Shown here: in pieces, positions 35,489-46,329 of the stretch
How the letters are laid out: each line of letters opens with the position of its first letter
How positions within the stretch are numbered: position 1 is the stretch's first letter
Assembly: GCF_964204645.1 (NCBI RefSeq)
Contig: NC_134027.1
Span: 17,846,485-17,910,484, forward strand
Direction: 5' to 3'
Source of the DNA: Tubulanus polymorphus
Taxonomy: Eukaryota; Nemertea; Palaeonemertea; Tubulaniformes; Tubulanidae
DNA: 64,000 nucleotides
Position numbers and translations under genes: made by a program
Notes under the pieces: model-generated
The model's input: only the letters and a program-made list of their open reading frames with translations
What the model was told of the DNA's origin: nothing
The model's database searches: none

Positions 35489-36458
35489 AATGAATTGTCG
35501 CGGGCGATAAAACCAAAATCTTGGATTGTCGCGGGCGAAAAACCAAAATATTGAATTGTCGCGACAAAACCAAAATATTGATTTGTCGCGGGTGACAAAA
35601 CCAAACTAATGAATTGTCGCCGGCGATAAAACCAAAATAATGAATTGTCGCTGGCGATAAAACCAAAATATATAATTGTCGCAGGCGATAAAACCAAAAT
35701 ATTGAATTGTCGCGTGGGACAAAACTAAAATATTGAATTGTCGCGGGCGACAAAACCAAACTAATGAATTGTCACGGGCAATAAAACCAAAATAATGAAT
35801 TGTTGCGAGCGATTAAACCAAAATAATGAATTGTCGCTGGCGATTAAACCGAAATATTGAATTGTCGCAAGCGATAAAACCAAAATATTGAAGTGTCGCA
35901 GGCGATAAAACTGCGACAAAAAAAAATTGTCGCGGGCGATAAAACCAAAATAATGAATTGTCGCGTGCGACAAAACCAAAATAATGAATTGTCGCAGGCG
36001 ATAAAACCAAAATAATGAATCGTCGCGGGCGACAAAACCAAACTAATGAATTGTTGTGGGCGATAAAACCAAAATAATGAATTGTTGCGGGCGATAAAAC
36101 CAAAATAATGAATTGTTGCGGGCGATAAAACACCAAAATATTGAATTGTCGCAGGCGATAAAACCGCGAGAAAAAAAAAATGGCCGCGGGCGATAAAACC
36201 AAAATAATGAATTGTCGCGGGCGATAAATCCAAAATAATGAATTGTCGCGGGCGATAAAACCAAAATATTGAATTGTCGTGGGCGACAAAACCAAAATAT
36301 TGATTTGTCGCGGGTGACAAAACCAAATTAATGAATTGTCGTGGGCGACAAAACCAAAATATTGATTTGTCGCGGGTGACAAAACCAAATTAATGAATTG
36401 TCGCGGCAATAAAACCAAAATAATGAATTGTCGCGGGGCACAAAACCAAAATTATTGT
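35489..36458. repeat. 31-bp minisatellite, block 13
   Basis: About 31 units ending at the conserved head junction (CCAAAATTATTGTTTTGTCG). It has two copies of a GTGGGCGACAAAACCAAAAT / TTGATTTGTCGCGGGTGAC pair near 36280 and 36345. Confidence 0.95.
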
Positions 36459-38380
36459 TTTGTCGCGTTATTTTAGTTTTGTCGTTTTGTCATAATGTCG
36501 CCCTCATTTGCATATACGTGTTTTTTTACGCATGGCCCTTATCAGCCACCATACTAAAGCCTTAAGGTCGCGTAAAACTCGATAAACACTTCAAGCGACA
36601 CAGCGAACGATCTCCTTTCCCCCACAGCGAACGCTTAACCTAGTAGAGGCTACTAGCCTATGTAGGCCTATGTATATGCGTAGGCCTAACATCCGGACTG
36701 ATTTGTCGTAGGCCTATTGAATAACAACCGTCCTAAATATCGTAAATTTTGTTTTGAAGTTCAATCCAATGAGTCCGTTAATAACCGCAACATTTATACT
36801 GTGTTTGTTTGAGACAGTAAATGTCAGTACCGGTAGGCCTAAAGCCTTAAGGTCGCGTAAAACTCGATAAAAACTTCAAGCGACACAGCGAACGATCTCC
36901 TTTCCCCCACAGCGAACACTTACTCCGAATGTCAAGTGTGAGTCCAACATATGGATAAGAGTGTTTTATATACTTGTATTTAGTAAATACCTTGTGCATT
37001 TGACAATGATCGGTATGTACTGTAGGAAATATAGAGAATTGATGGTATTGATATAGAGGTTGAAGCCCGCGGCCGAATATAGTAATATATTCTTTTATTT
37101 TGATACCTCATCAACATAACAGCTTTTCTCCGCTATATCTCTTCGGCGTGTTTAGTTTAGGCCTACGACTCCCCGGTACACTAAAGATTTATCTTAGTAA
37201 ATACACGGTTAATTTGGTAAAGAAAAATAGGTATTATTAAACTAACTCCTTGAAACCCGCAGCCAAATCACTGGTAGTAACAAATTAATTTGTACTCGAT
37301 TTGATTCTCATGATGAGGTGAAACTGGCAGCTGATCCCCGGAACGACGATGTAGTGACACACGTCGATTCGTCGATGTTTAGTAAATACCTTGTGCATTT
37401 GACAATGATCGGTATGTACTGTAGGAAATATAGAGTATTGATGGTATTGATATAGAGGTTGAAGCCCGCGGCCGAATAAAGTAATATATTATTTTATTTA
37501 AATTTAATTTAATTTTAATTTAAATACCTCGTCGACATAACAGCTTTTCTCCGCTATATCTCTTCGGCGTGTTTCGTTTAGGCCTACGACTCCCCGGTAC
37601 ACTTATGATTTGTCTTAGTAAATACACGGTTAATTTAATAAAGAAAAATAGGTATTGCTAAACTAACTGCATGACGCCCGCAGCCAAATCACTGGTAGTA
37701 ATAAATTAATTTGTACTCGATTTGATTCTCAGCCCCGGAACGACGATGTAGTGACACACGTCGATGTGTCGATGTTTACGGCTCGACAAGGCTTTTAAAA
37801 TCTAAAGTAGTAAATTTCCTGTGTATCAGTAATATAATTTGATGAGGAAAATGGGTTACTGTTAAAATTAGTTTTTAAAAACCGCGACAGAATGTGCAAT
37901 TTTTCGGTAATAAATTTGTTAATTTATGCTTAAATTGATAATCGATGTGACAAGAAACGTGCGGTAGATTTCGGAAAGACGACTTAGAAAAACATGTCGG
38001 CTCTTTGAATGGGGCTCAATTTTCGATGTTTACGGCCCGACAGTGCTTTTGTAACGTTGATTCTTCAAAATTCGCACGGAGTATTTGTAGATCGAACTGA
38101 GCTGAATGATATCAGACGGATTGTATCGGCAACAGCGGTAATGTAAAAAAGCCTATGTACTTTTGACAAAAAATGTGTGGAAAAAAATAATAATAATAAT
38201 AATAATAAGAAACACGCGCATCTCAATAGGGTTTTCTGTGATGTAACAGAAAACCCTAATAATAAGAAACACGCGAATCTCAATAGGGTTTTCTGTGATG
38301 TAACAGAAAACCCTAATAATAATGATAAGAAACACGCGAATCTCAATAGGGTTTTCTGTGATGTAACAGAAAACCCTAAT
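36459..38380 (+). repeat. Head module, copy 5 (recombinant), ending at the Polinton
   Basis: It starts as a head module of the second subtype. After CGATGTTTAGTAAATACC (near 37379) it jumps back to an earlier point and repeats the TTGACAATGATCGGTATG block, continuing as the first subtype (TCTCAGCCCCGGAACGACG). It is therefore an unequal-exchange product of two heads. An AT tract TTTAAATTTAATTTAATTTT lies near 37495. Instead of an RT fragment it runs through three hairpin units directly into Polinton coding DNA. Confidence 0.85.
38187..38379. repeat. Tandem hairpin repeat, 3 units, at the Polinton junction
   Basis: Three units, all with perfect AGGGTTTTCTGT-GATGTA-ACAGAAAACCCT stems and (TAA)n or AATAAGAAA spacers. 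A plus frame at 38177-38383 stays open through all units and encodes HA[HN]LNRVFCDVTENP three times. Here the units are more uniform than at 29404. The last ACCCTAA is followed at once by the Polinton sequence. Confidence 0.85.
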
Positions 38381-38400
38381 TAAGAGATTCAGAAGAAGAG

Positions 38401-39222
38401 ATGAATAGTACTGGAATAAATCGAATGCAATCTTTACTAGAAAAAGGATTACTTGATTTAACTGATGAAGAATTAAAAGAATTTCCTGAACAAGCACGAA
38501 GAGAAATTAAAGGTATGCAAGAATCATCTGATGAAATTGCTAATATTAAGATGAGATTTTCTAAAATAACCATGTTAAAAAAAGAATTAACTAATGCAGA
38601 TGAAGAATTAAAACAATTAGAATTAAATAGGGATCATCAAGTAATAGAGGAAGCTGATTATGAAAGCAGAAAGTTAGCTTTAGTAAAAGAAATAGATGAC
38701 TTAGAATATAACATAGAATTACAAAAAGAAGAAAGAGATACATTATTAAAATCATATGATCTTAATCATATTAAAAAATTAAATGTTATTTTTAAAGATT
38801 TGTTGATAAAACCAAATTCTGAAATATCATTAAAAGATAGAATAAGATTATTATTTAAGTTAGAAGGTATAACAATTCTTTCAATTCTAACATCTGTAAC
38901 TATGTTATTTACAACAATTGGTTTAGCTATATCAAATGCTTTGAAATCTACTCCTACTCCCAATAAACCGGATAAACCCCCAGATAATAATTCTATACAA
39001 GATAAAGTTAAGGATGGTTTAAAGAAATTAGCAAAATATTTATGGGAACTATCTAAAAAATCTGCCGCAGCTTTACCAGGAATTATTGCATCAATTGTTG
39101 GTTTTATATTGAAATCTGCAGGAAACATTATTAACCTTGCTGCTGAACATATTATTTTATTTTTAATTACAGTTGTAAGTGCAATTATTTTTGGGTTAGT
39201 AAACATGTTCAAAAATAAATAA
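38401..39222 (+). CDS. Polinton virion-type membrane/coiled-coil protein
   Basis: Intact 273-codon ORF from ATG 38401; the upstream frame is closed by TAA at 38377-38379, within the hairpin repeat. Residues about 1-130 form a Glu/Lys-rich coiled coil (LLEKGLLDLTDEELKEFPEQ, then KKELTNADEELKQLEL and similar heptads). From about 150 the character changes: LEGITILSILTSVTMLFTTIGL is a membrane segment, followed by a Pro/Asp linker. SAAALPGIIASIVGFIL and IILFLITVVSAIIFGLV are two further hydrophobic helices before a short KNK tail. This plan (acidic coiled coil, then Gly/Ala-rich hydrophobic helices) is a recurrent Polinton gene found next to capsid genes. Its exact function is not known to me; a virion or membrane-associated role is inferred from gene neighbourhood. 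It is followed 19 bp later by the capsid gene. Confidence 0.75.
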   Translation: MNSTGINRMQSLLEKGLLDLTDEELKEFPEQARREIKGMQESSDEIANIKMRFSKITMLKKELTNADEELKQLELNRDHQVIEEADYESRKLALVKEIDDLEYNIELQKEERDTLLKSYDLNHIKKLNVIFKDLLIKPNSEISLKDRIRLLFKLEGITILSILTSVTMLFTTIGLAISNALKSTPTPNKPDKPPDNNSIQDKVKDGLKKLAKYLWELSKKSAAALPGIIASIVGFILKSAGNIINLAAEHIILFLITVVSAIIFGLVNMFKNK

Positions 39223-39241
39223 TTAATTTTTTGTTAAATAA

Positions 39242-40248
39242 ATGAGTGGGAGTTATATCAATCCTTCTAAGAATCATAGAATATCTAATGCTATTAAAGC
39301 AGAAAGATCACATCATATAATTACTCATAATCCTTCAAATATTAATCCCGATGAAACTTTATATGTTAGAATTCCTAGATTAACACAAAATACTTTTTAT
39401 GTTCCAAATAGTATTTATTTATCAGCCGATATAAAAGTAATCGGTAATAATAATAATTATGTTGTTGATAATGTTGGAAGATATTTGATTAAAAAATTAA
39501 CAATAAAGATTGGTCCAGAAACAGTTTTCTCATTAGATGATTATAATTTATTTATGCATTATTAAGATTTATGGTTAACTAAAGAAAATAGAAATAATAT
39601 GATATTTCAAGGAATCCAATCAGAAAACCAAAATAAATTAAGATCGGAAGCTAATAGCGCAATATTAACTAATGCTGTAGATAAATTGATAAAAAGTATA
39701 TATGGAAGCAAATATAAAATTCCATTAGACTTTGAATTGATAAATAACAATGCACCTTTATATAAATACGCAATTCAAGAAGACGTTATATTCGAAATAA
39801 CATTTGCTCCTGTAAATGAAATTGTATTATCTAGCGTTAATAAAGATATGAGTTATAAATTATCGAATATATGTTTAGAATATGATACAGTAACTGATGA
39901 AAATATTTCAAGTATAATTCAAACTCAATACAATCAAGGATTTTCATTATTATATGATTATATTGATAAATTTAAAACTGTAACTATTAATGCAAATGAT
40001 GAAATTATTAATGAGAATATTAACTTCCCAAGAAGATCTATTAAAGGTATATTAATATTTTTTACCATTGCAACATATACTAATGGCGCAATAAATGTTG
40101 ATAATTATTATAATCCTGAAATAACAAAAGTAGAAATAACTATCGAAGGAATAGCAAATAAATTTTTTGTCAAGGAATGAGAATGATTGATCAATGGCCA
40201 GAAATTAGAAAACATTTTATGAATGAAAAAGTGAAATCATCTGAAAAT
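39242..40248 (+). pseudogene. Polinton double-jelly-roll major capsid protein, broken and truncated
   Basis: The reading frame begins at ATG 39242. N-terminal features are 'HNPSNINPDETLYVRIPRL', 'VPNSIYLSADIKV' and 'VGRYLIKKLTIKIG'. An in-frame TAA at 39563-39565 cuts the first jelly roll. The same frame then continues with 'DLWLTKENRN', 'IPLDFELINNNAPLY', 'KLSNICLEYDTV', 'NFPRRSIKGILIFF' and 'YYNPEITKVEITIEG', which are hallmarks of Polinton capsid proteins. A frameshift at the six-T run 40163-40168 moves the tail to another frame, from about 40170. The retrotransposon LTR at 40249 removes the rest. There are thus three independent lesions. Capsid assembly from this copy is not possible. The call is secure because gene order and conserved segments agree. 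Confidence 0.85.
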
Positions 40249-40801
40249 TGTAACGTGACGTATATTTCCACACCGCTTGGCTTCATAGCCAGTGAGGTAT
40301 TATCATATTACTACAGTTCTACTGGCTATGTAAATCATTTCTACGTGTGTTATACGTCACGAGCACTGTCAGCAACTACGATCAACGAAAACGACGGAAT
40401 AGCTTCGACTCGGATTTTATTTACGACTTCAAAATAACGAGTACCGAGTACCGGTTTGCTACAATACAAAAACAACTAAATGAGTAACAATACAATAAAA
40501 ATAGCGGAAAATTGTGATAATTTGATAACTTACAATTGCTATATCCAGCCATAGCGTAGTGCTGGCATACTTCTAATACGAATGACAGGATAAGACTGTG
40601 CATTTACAAAAATGCCCCGAAAATTTATACGGTTAGAAATTCATGGTTTACTAAATCTATTCAATTCTACGTGAAGCAAAACGCGAAGGATTTAAGGATA
40701 ATACGAAAATACTGCATACAAATCCAACAGTATTGGTACACAATTTCAACAATACCGGTAAAGGAAGCACAAATTTAACTTTATATACATAGATTTCAAC
40801 A
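40249..40801 (-). repeat. BEL/Pao 3' LTR, 553 bp
   Basis: On the minus strand it runs from TGTTGAAATC (ending at 40801) to ACGTTACA (at 40249), giving TG...CA ends. About 395 bp (40407-40801) match the right LTR with about seven substitutions, plus a GAGTACC tandem that has two copies here and four at the right. The last 158 bp on the minus strand (40249-40406) are absent from the other LTR. They include an inverted pair, CATAGCCAGT / ACTGGCTATG. Confidence 0.75.
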
Positions 40802-40816
40802 CGGCACCTCCTTGAC
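40802..40816 (-). promoter_or_regulatory. Polypurine tract of BEL/Pao element
   Basis: On the minus strand the sequence AAGGAGGTGCCG lies directly before the TG of the 3' LTR, where plus-strand DNA synthesis is primed. The purine run is short and interrupted. Confidence 0.55.
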
Positions 40817-40906
40817 ATTCGTAATATCACGGTGTCAACAAGCAAATATATTTATATACATCATCTAGCAACATTCAATTTTAATTCATTAGCATACAAT
40901 AATCAT

Positions 40907-43900
40907 TCATTCTATACTTTCCTCCAGAACACATAATTTCGATACTGGACGTACATACTCCCCTGATGCCGATTTTACCTTTACTGTGCGAACACGACCA
41001 TCAGCAACACTTGGGTATGCGTTTACAATACGCCCTAGAGACCATTGGCCCCTAGGAGCATCTTTATTAACGAGTAGAACTAAATCTCCTACTTTTACAT
41101 TTTTATTTTCAACTAACCACTTGCCGCTCACAGTTAACTTCGGCAAATATTCTAACAACCATCGTCGCCACACATGATCAGCCAGAACTTGGCACTGTCG
41201 CCAGCGTTTGCGACTATTTATCTCTTGTTCATGAAATACTCATTGGGGAGTCACAGAGGAGTCACCTCCGTGAAGAAAGTGATTTGGAGTAATTGGGGTA
41301 TAATAGCGTGGATCAGAACTATTATAGGTCAATGGACGACTATTTATTGCAGCCTCTACTTCTATAAGTGTCGTTCGTAATACATTTTCATGAAATGATT
41401 GACGCTTCAAAACTGATTTAAGTGCGTTCTTAACTGTTCTCACTAATCGCTCCCAAGCTCCACCAAAATGCGGAGCACAGGGTGGATTAAAAACCCACTT
41501 AATGCCTCTTTCAAGACAAAAATTCGAAATTCGTGACTGATTCAACTGAACTAAACATTCCTTCAACTCCCTATCAGCCCCCACAAAATTAGTACCATTG
41601 TCACTATAAATTTCGCAAGGCTGACCTCGACGACCAATGAACCTACGAACTACCATCAAAAAAGTATCCGTATCCAAGGAATCAGCTAAGTCTAAGTGTA
41701 CGGCTCTAGTTACCAAGCAAGTAAATAGGCACCCCCAAACTTTAACTAAAGATCGACCTCTTTTTACGTGCAAAGGCCCGAAATATAGTCAACGCCTGAA
41801 AAATGAAAAGGCTTACAATGACTCGTAGTACGATAAACAGGTAAGTTCGCCATAAAGGGAACTTTGGGCTTAACTGAACGACGACGACAACCGAAACACT
41901 TTGAAATAATTCGCTTAGCAACTAATCTGGCTTTAATTGGCCAATATCTTTGTCGTATCAATGATATTGTGTGCTCAGGTCCGGCATGAAAATTAGAAAG
42001 ATGTTCTTTCTGCACTAGCAAGTCCGTAATGTGATGACTATATGGGAGAAGAATCTGGTATCTAGCCTCTATGTGTACATAGGGAGCGCTGTGGATTCTC
42101 CCACCAACACGTATATAATTACCATCAAAAAACGGATCAAGGCAACGTAAAGAGCTACGTTCCATTAGCCTGCTCTCTTTAATACAAATATAATCCTCAG
42201 GGAAACCCTCCTTTTGAGCCTGAGTTATTATGCAACATTCCGCAAACTGCAGTTCCTCGGGAAGCAAGGTACCAGCTTTCATGGCTTTAAATCCTAATCT
42301 TTGAACTGCAGAAGCAAAATTCTTCACTGCGCGTATAATCCAAGCAGCTCGGCGCAACAAGGGATACCAAAGCGAAAAGTTTTCTGGCTCAATGAAACCA
42401 TGCAAATCAACAACTCTCTCATGAATATTTGCTGAGAACGATGAAACTTTATTCACTGATCTGACAACTCGTACATTTTCATCCGCGTCAGAAATATAAC
42501 CAACTTGAGGCTGGGAAGGCCAACTATTTTCCGATTGTTTTAGAAAATCGGGACCATCAAACCACCTATGGGAAATCTCTAATTGTGAACCGCTTAGACC
42601 GCGAGTACAATCATCGGCTGGATTGCAATCAGTCGAAACAAACTTCCACTGATTTACCGAGGACACTTCTCGAATTTCTGCAATCCTATTAGCAACAAAG
42701 GTTTTAAACCGTTTTTTCTCATTACCGATGTAACGTATAACAGTCTGAGAATCTGTCCAGTACGTCACTGCCTTTATCTCAGAAATCTCGGCCTTTAAAG
42801 TTTCAGCGAGACGAACAGCCAAAACAGCACCCTGTAATTCCAACTTAGGTATAGTCAGAGGGTGTTTGTTGGGAGCCAAATGCGTTTTAGAAGCGGTAAA
42901 AGAGCACAAATTCTCATTATCCATAGAATAACAAAGATATGCAACCGCACCAAATGCGCGTTCTGAGGCGTCACAAAAGACATGTAATTGTAATTCATCA
43001 TCAAGCGATGATAATCGCACATGATGACGAGGGATACTCAAGTTATGGAGCATTAATAAATCATCCTGCCATATGCGCCATCTATTAGACAAATCAACCG
43101 AGATTTCATCATCCCAATTATATCCACAACTCCAAATATCTTGTAACAGGAACTTAGCGCGCAGTATAAATGGAGACAAAAAACCTAGTGGGTCGAAAAC
43201 AGAGAAAACGGCGCTCAGAATTCCTCTTTTAGTAGAAGGGACATCTTTTACAACAGGTTTACAAATGAAGGAATCACTTTGAGCATTCCATTTAACTCCT
43301 AACGCACGTTCTAACGGTAAGTCGCTCAAATCTAAATCTAAAGACGGATTCGCGCGTTTTTCGGCTGGGATATGAGATAAAACCTCTTAACTAGACGACA
43401 TCCACTTAGTAAGGTAAAAACCACCTCTAGAGAGAATCTCAGACACTTCACCATAAATTCGCAAAACGACGTTTGAACCGGGAAGCGATTTTACAAAATC
43501 GTCGACGAAAATGTCTTTAACAACTGAACTAACCACCAAACTACTGAAACAATCCGCATTATCGAGAGCCGAACGTTTCAGTGCATAATTAGCACAACAA
43601 GGCGAATATCTCGCACCGAAAATGTGTACTTGCATCTTGTAAACATCAGGATAACCAGATGACGCATCCGGTCGCCAAAGAAACCTCAAAGAATTCGAGT
43701 CTTTCTCGGAAGTCCTCACCTGATGAAACATAGCCTGGACGTCTGCCACCAGAGCCGTTTCGTATAGGCGAAATCTTTGAATAACCCCAAACAAACTATT
43801 CAAAAGATCCGGACCCGTCATCAACAAGCTACTCAATGAACTTCCCTGAAATTTCGAGGCGGCGTCAAATACAACCCTAAATTTATTTGGTTTGATTGGG

Positions 43901-44583
43901 TTTTTAACACAGTGATGTGGGATGTACCATGTTCTAGAACCTGACTTACGAGCCTCTTCAGGAGATAACTTTTGTGCATACCCGTCTGAAATGTAACCAT
44001 TCAAGGTATTACTGTAACCTTCTTTCATAATCTCATCTTTCTCTAATCTATCCATTAACAACCTAAATCTCCGATGAGCTAATTGAAAATTGTTAGGTAA
44101 AACGCTATCTTCATCCCGCCACAACATCCCAACTTCATAGTGCCCATTAACAAGATGAGTGGAATTTGTTAAAATAGCTAAACTCTTTTCATCTTCAATA
44201 GACCCAGTTCGATCAGGGTAAATAACGCCAAAGGACTCAGTTGACCAAAACCTTTCTATCTGCTGCGAAATTATAGATTCATCTAACAAAGAATCACTAA
44301 CGATTGATTGAACATGAACCCTATTTACGTTATTAGAATCTACGTCAGTCATACCGCCTAAAAGACACCATCCTAATTTAGTTCTTATAGCAACGGGTTG
44401 ACTAGGAGTACCTTCTCTGACCTCTAATTGTAAATGAACCTGTGGCACGTTAGCACCAAGGAGAACCTGAACCTTATCAGAGAGAACTTCAGAAAAATCA
44501 ATTCCATTCAAATGAGCTAGTTTTTTCACACCTGTTTCATTTACTTTCTGAAGCGGGAACGCAACGTGATGGTCGAACAACAC
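40907..44583 (-). pseudogene. pol: BEL/Pao pol: reverse transcriptase, RNase H, integrase
   Basis: Region after the protease. RT follows 'FRVVFDAASKF' and 'ALVADVQAMFHQV', and its catalytic box is FVDDF at about 43494-43512 (Tyr to Phe change in YxDD). RNase H shows FCDASERAFGAVAY, LELQGAVLA, YWTDSQT and NPADD. The integrase zinc site is H...H...C-F-G-C at about 41890-42035. Its core has VDYIS, then SDNGTNF and GGAWERL for the DDE triad. A C-terminal DUF5641-like tail ends VLEESIE at 40907. Breaks are an in-frame TAA at 43387-43389, a two-base insertion near 41775 within the first integrase Asp motif, and an in-frame TGA at 41240-41242. The frame also shifts between the protease and this part near 44580. 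Catalytic residues are otherwise kept. Confidence 0.9.
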
Positions 44584-44932
44584 TAGAATGTAGGGTATTT
44601 ATTGTTAGCATTTGCGTCTTACCAGGCAGCCCTAAATCGGCGGCCAAACTATCTTGTATCATAGTGATATCACTGCCCGAGTCTAGCAAACCATATGTGG
44701 CGATTCGACGACCGTTCTTGCCTTGAACTATGATCGGTAGTACCTGAAAATATACATTTGTGCAATTACTATCAGCGCTCAAAACCGTATTTTGCCCAAT
44801 TGCCTTTTCAGTATTATACTCAATATTACATTGAAAATCATCAGACTTTCCAGAAGCCACCATCTGACCAGAGTTTGACCACACATTATCAGAATTATTT
44901 GTAGGTAACTGAATTTGACGTTGATTTTGCAA
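44584..44932 (-). pseudogene. BEL/Pao retropepsin (aspartic protease) region
   Basis: The frame contains VLPIIVQGKNGRRIATYGLLDSGSDITMIQ; LLDSGSD is the retropepsin active site. It is followed by ADLGLPG and INTLHSS. It is linked in frame to the zinc-knuckle region upstream and is cut from the RT part by a frameshift. The active Asp is intact. Confidence 0.8.
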
Positions 44933-44941
44933 TAGTGTATG

Positions 44942-46301
44942 ATGCTTTTTACCACATTCTGTTTCTTAACACCTAATTGTTGACAAACAAGACTTCAGAT
45001 AATGTCCCTGAGCTAAACAGTTAATACACAAACGATTAGACTTGACAAACGTGAATCTTCGTTCAACGGGTTTCTCTAAAAACAATCTACACTTGCTTAA
45101 ATTGTGATTTTACATTTTACATTTTGTAGTTTGACTTCTTGAATTCAAAACAAAAGATTTAGACTTATTCAAGCTTTCATTATTGAAATTACTAGCGCGC
45201 CTGGGTTTACTTTGCAATGAAAACGGACCGAAATCAGCATCGACACAGTCCTTGAGCCAATTTTCAAGATCTACTAAAGTGAGATCCCGCTGCCGATATA
45301 TGCGACGAGCGAAATCATTCCACTTTGAACGCTTGTCAATTGGCAAACGTTTTGACAGTTTTTGGCAACAAATCACTACTACCTATTTCTGAGGTATAGT
45401 TCATCTGATTCAATGTAATTAAACAATCTCTGACAGAAATATAAAAATTACGTAATGAAATAGAGTCATAAGGATTAACTACCGGACCATTAGTTATGGA
45501 ATCAATATAAGCTCTTCCTACATGTACACGCTGACCAAAAACAAATTTCAATTCCTTAAGGGATCGCGCGTAATTCTTTCCACTAAATCCAAGACCCTGA
45601 ATAAGCTTCTTTGCCTCACCTTTGACGTGTGTCTGTAAAGCATCCATTCTCCTGGTATCTTTGATACCGGGGCGGCAATGAATTTGAGCATGAAACTGTT
45701 CAATGAAACGCGGCCATTGAAGTGTGGAGCCATCAAATGTCGTCAGTTCCACCTTCGGCAAGTCTTGGTCAATCTGCATCTTGACGACAGCTTCCTCGAG
45801 GGATGAAATAACAGTTTCCGGTCCAATTACCGTTTCCATTCCTTCTACGAGATCGTCGATCCAAGCATCAATTGTTGAACGATTCATCAGGTTAGACTCT
45901 TGTTCTTGCTCCGTACTAGACATCTGTCTCGCATCTTGCGATTGCGAGCCACTCGCAAAAGGTACAGCAGTAGGATTTAAACGTGAGCCAGCCGCAGTTG
46001 GAACTCTCGACGATTCAACGGTTTCTAATTGCTTGAGGGCATCCATTGCTCGGTCGTAATAACCCTCGAACCAATCTTCGGCCTTTTCGATTTCATGATC
46101 ATCCTCCAAATAAGTAACATAACGATTGTGTGCAGTTTGAAGAGAACTCAAACTGCCAGTAACACGCAATTTAGCGGATTCGACGGCCGATAAACAGGTA
46201 ATTGTAGCGGCCTTATCTATCGCACGTGTCAACCAACCGGCTAAACTCGATCTCGTATCTTTCGTTTTCTTCGACTGAGATTTTTCGTCGACGACTGACA
46301 T
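44942..46301 (-). pseudogene. gag: BEL/Pao gag with zinc knuckle
   Basis: The likely start is ATG at 46299-46301 (MSVVDEKSQSKK); a start eight codons upstream lies almost at the LTR. The N-terminal part is helical and acidic. The DUF1759-type capsid part reads LPKVELTTFDGSTLQWPRFI and THVKGEAKKLIQGLGFSGKN. A frameshift in an A5 run near 45370 moves the frame to KLSKRLPIDKRSKWNDFARR. The zinc knuckle CINCLAQGHYLKSC lies at about 44996-45037. A TAA at 44966-44968 follows it. All expected domains of BEL gag are present in order. Confidence 0.85.
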
Positions 46302-46329
46302 CGTGAACTTGAAATATACGTACAATAAT

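Noticed and set aside
9177-36418. Many long minus-strand ORFs of 60-333 codons rich in Phe, Arg and Ile
   Set aside because: They are translations of the 31-bp minisatellite in shifting frames. The peptide period is exactly three units and all three frames are open at once, so I list the repeat and not genes.
7046-38380. CRISPR-like arrangement of regularly spaced repeats
   Set aside because: The whole 31-bp unit is repeated without unique spacers, the length is over 1 kb per block and the context is eukaryotic.
38766-39212. 148-codon minus ORF opposite the membrane-protein gene
   Set aside because: Antisense shadow of an AT-rich gene that shows clear domain structure on the plus strand.
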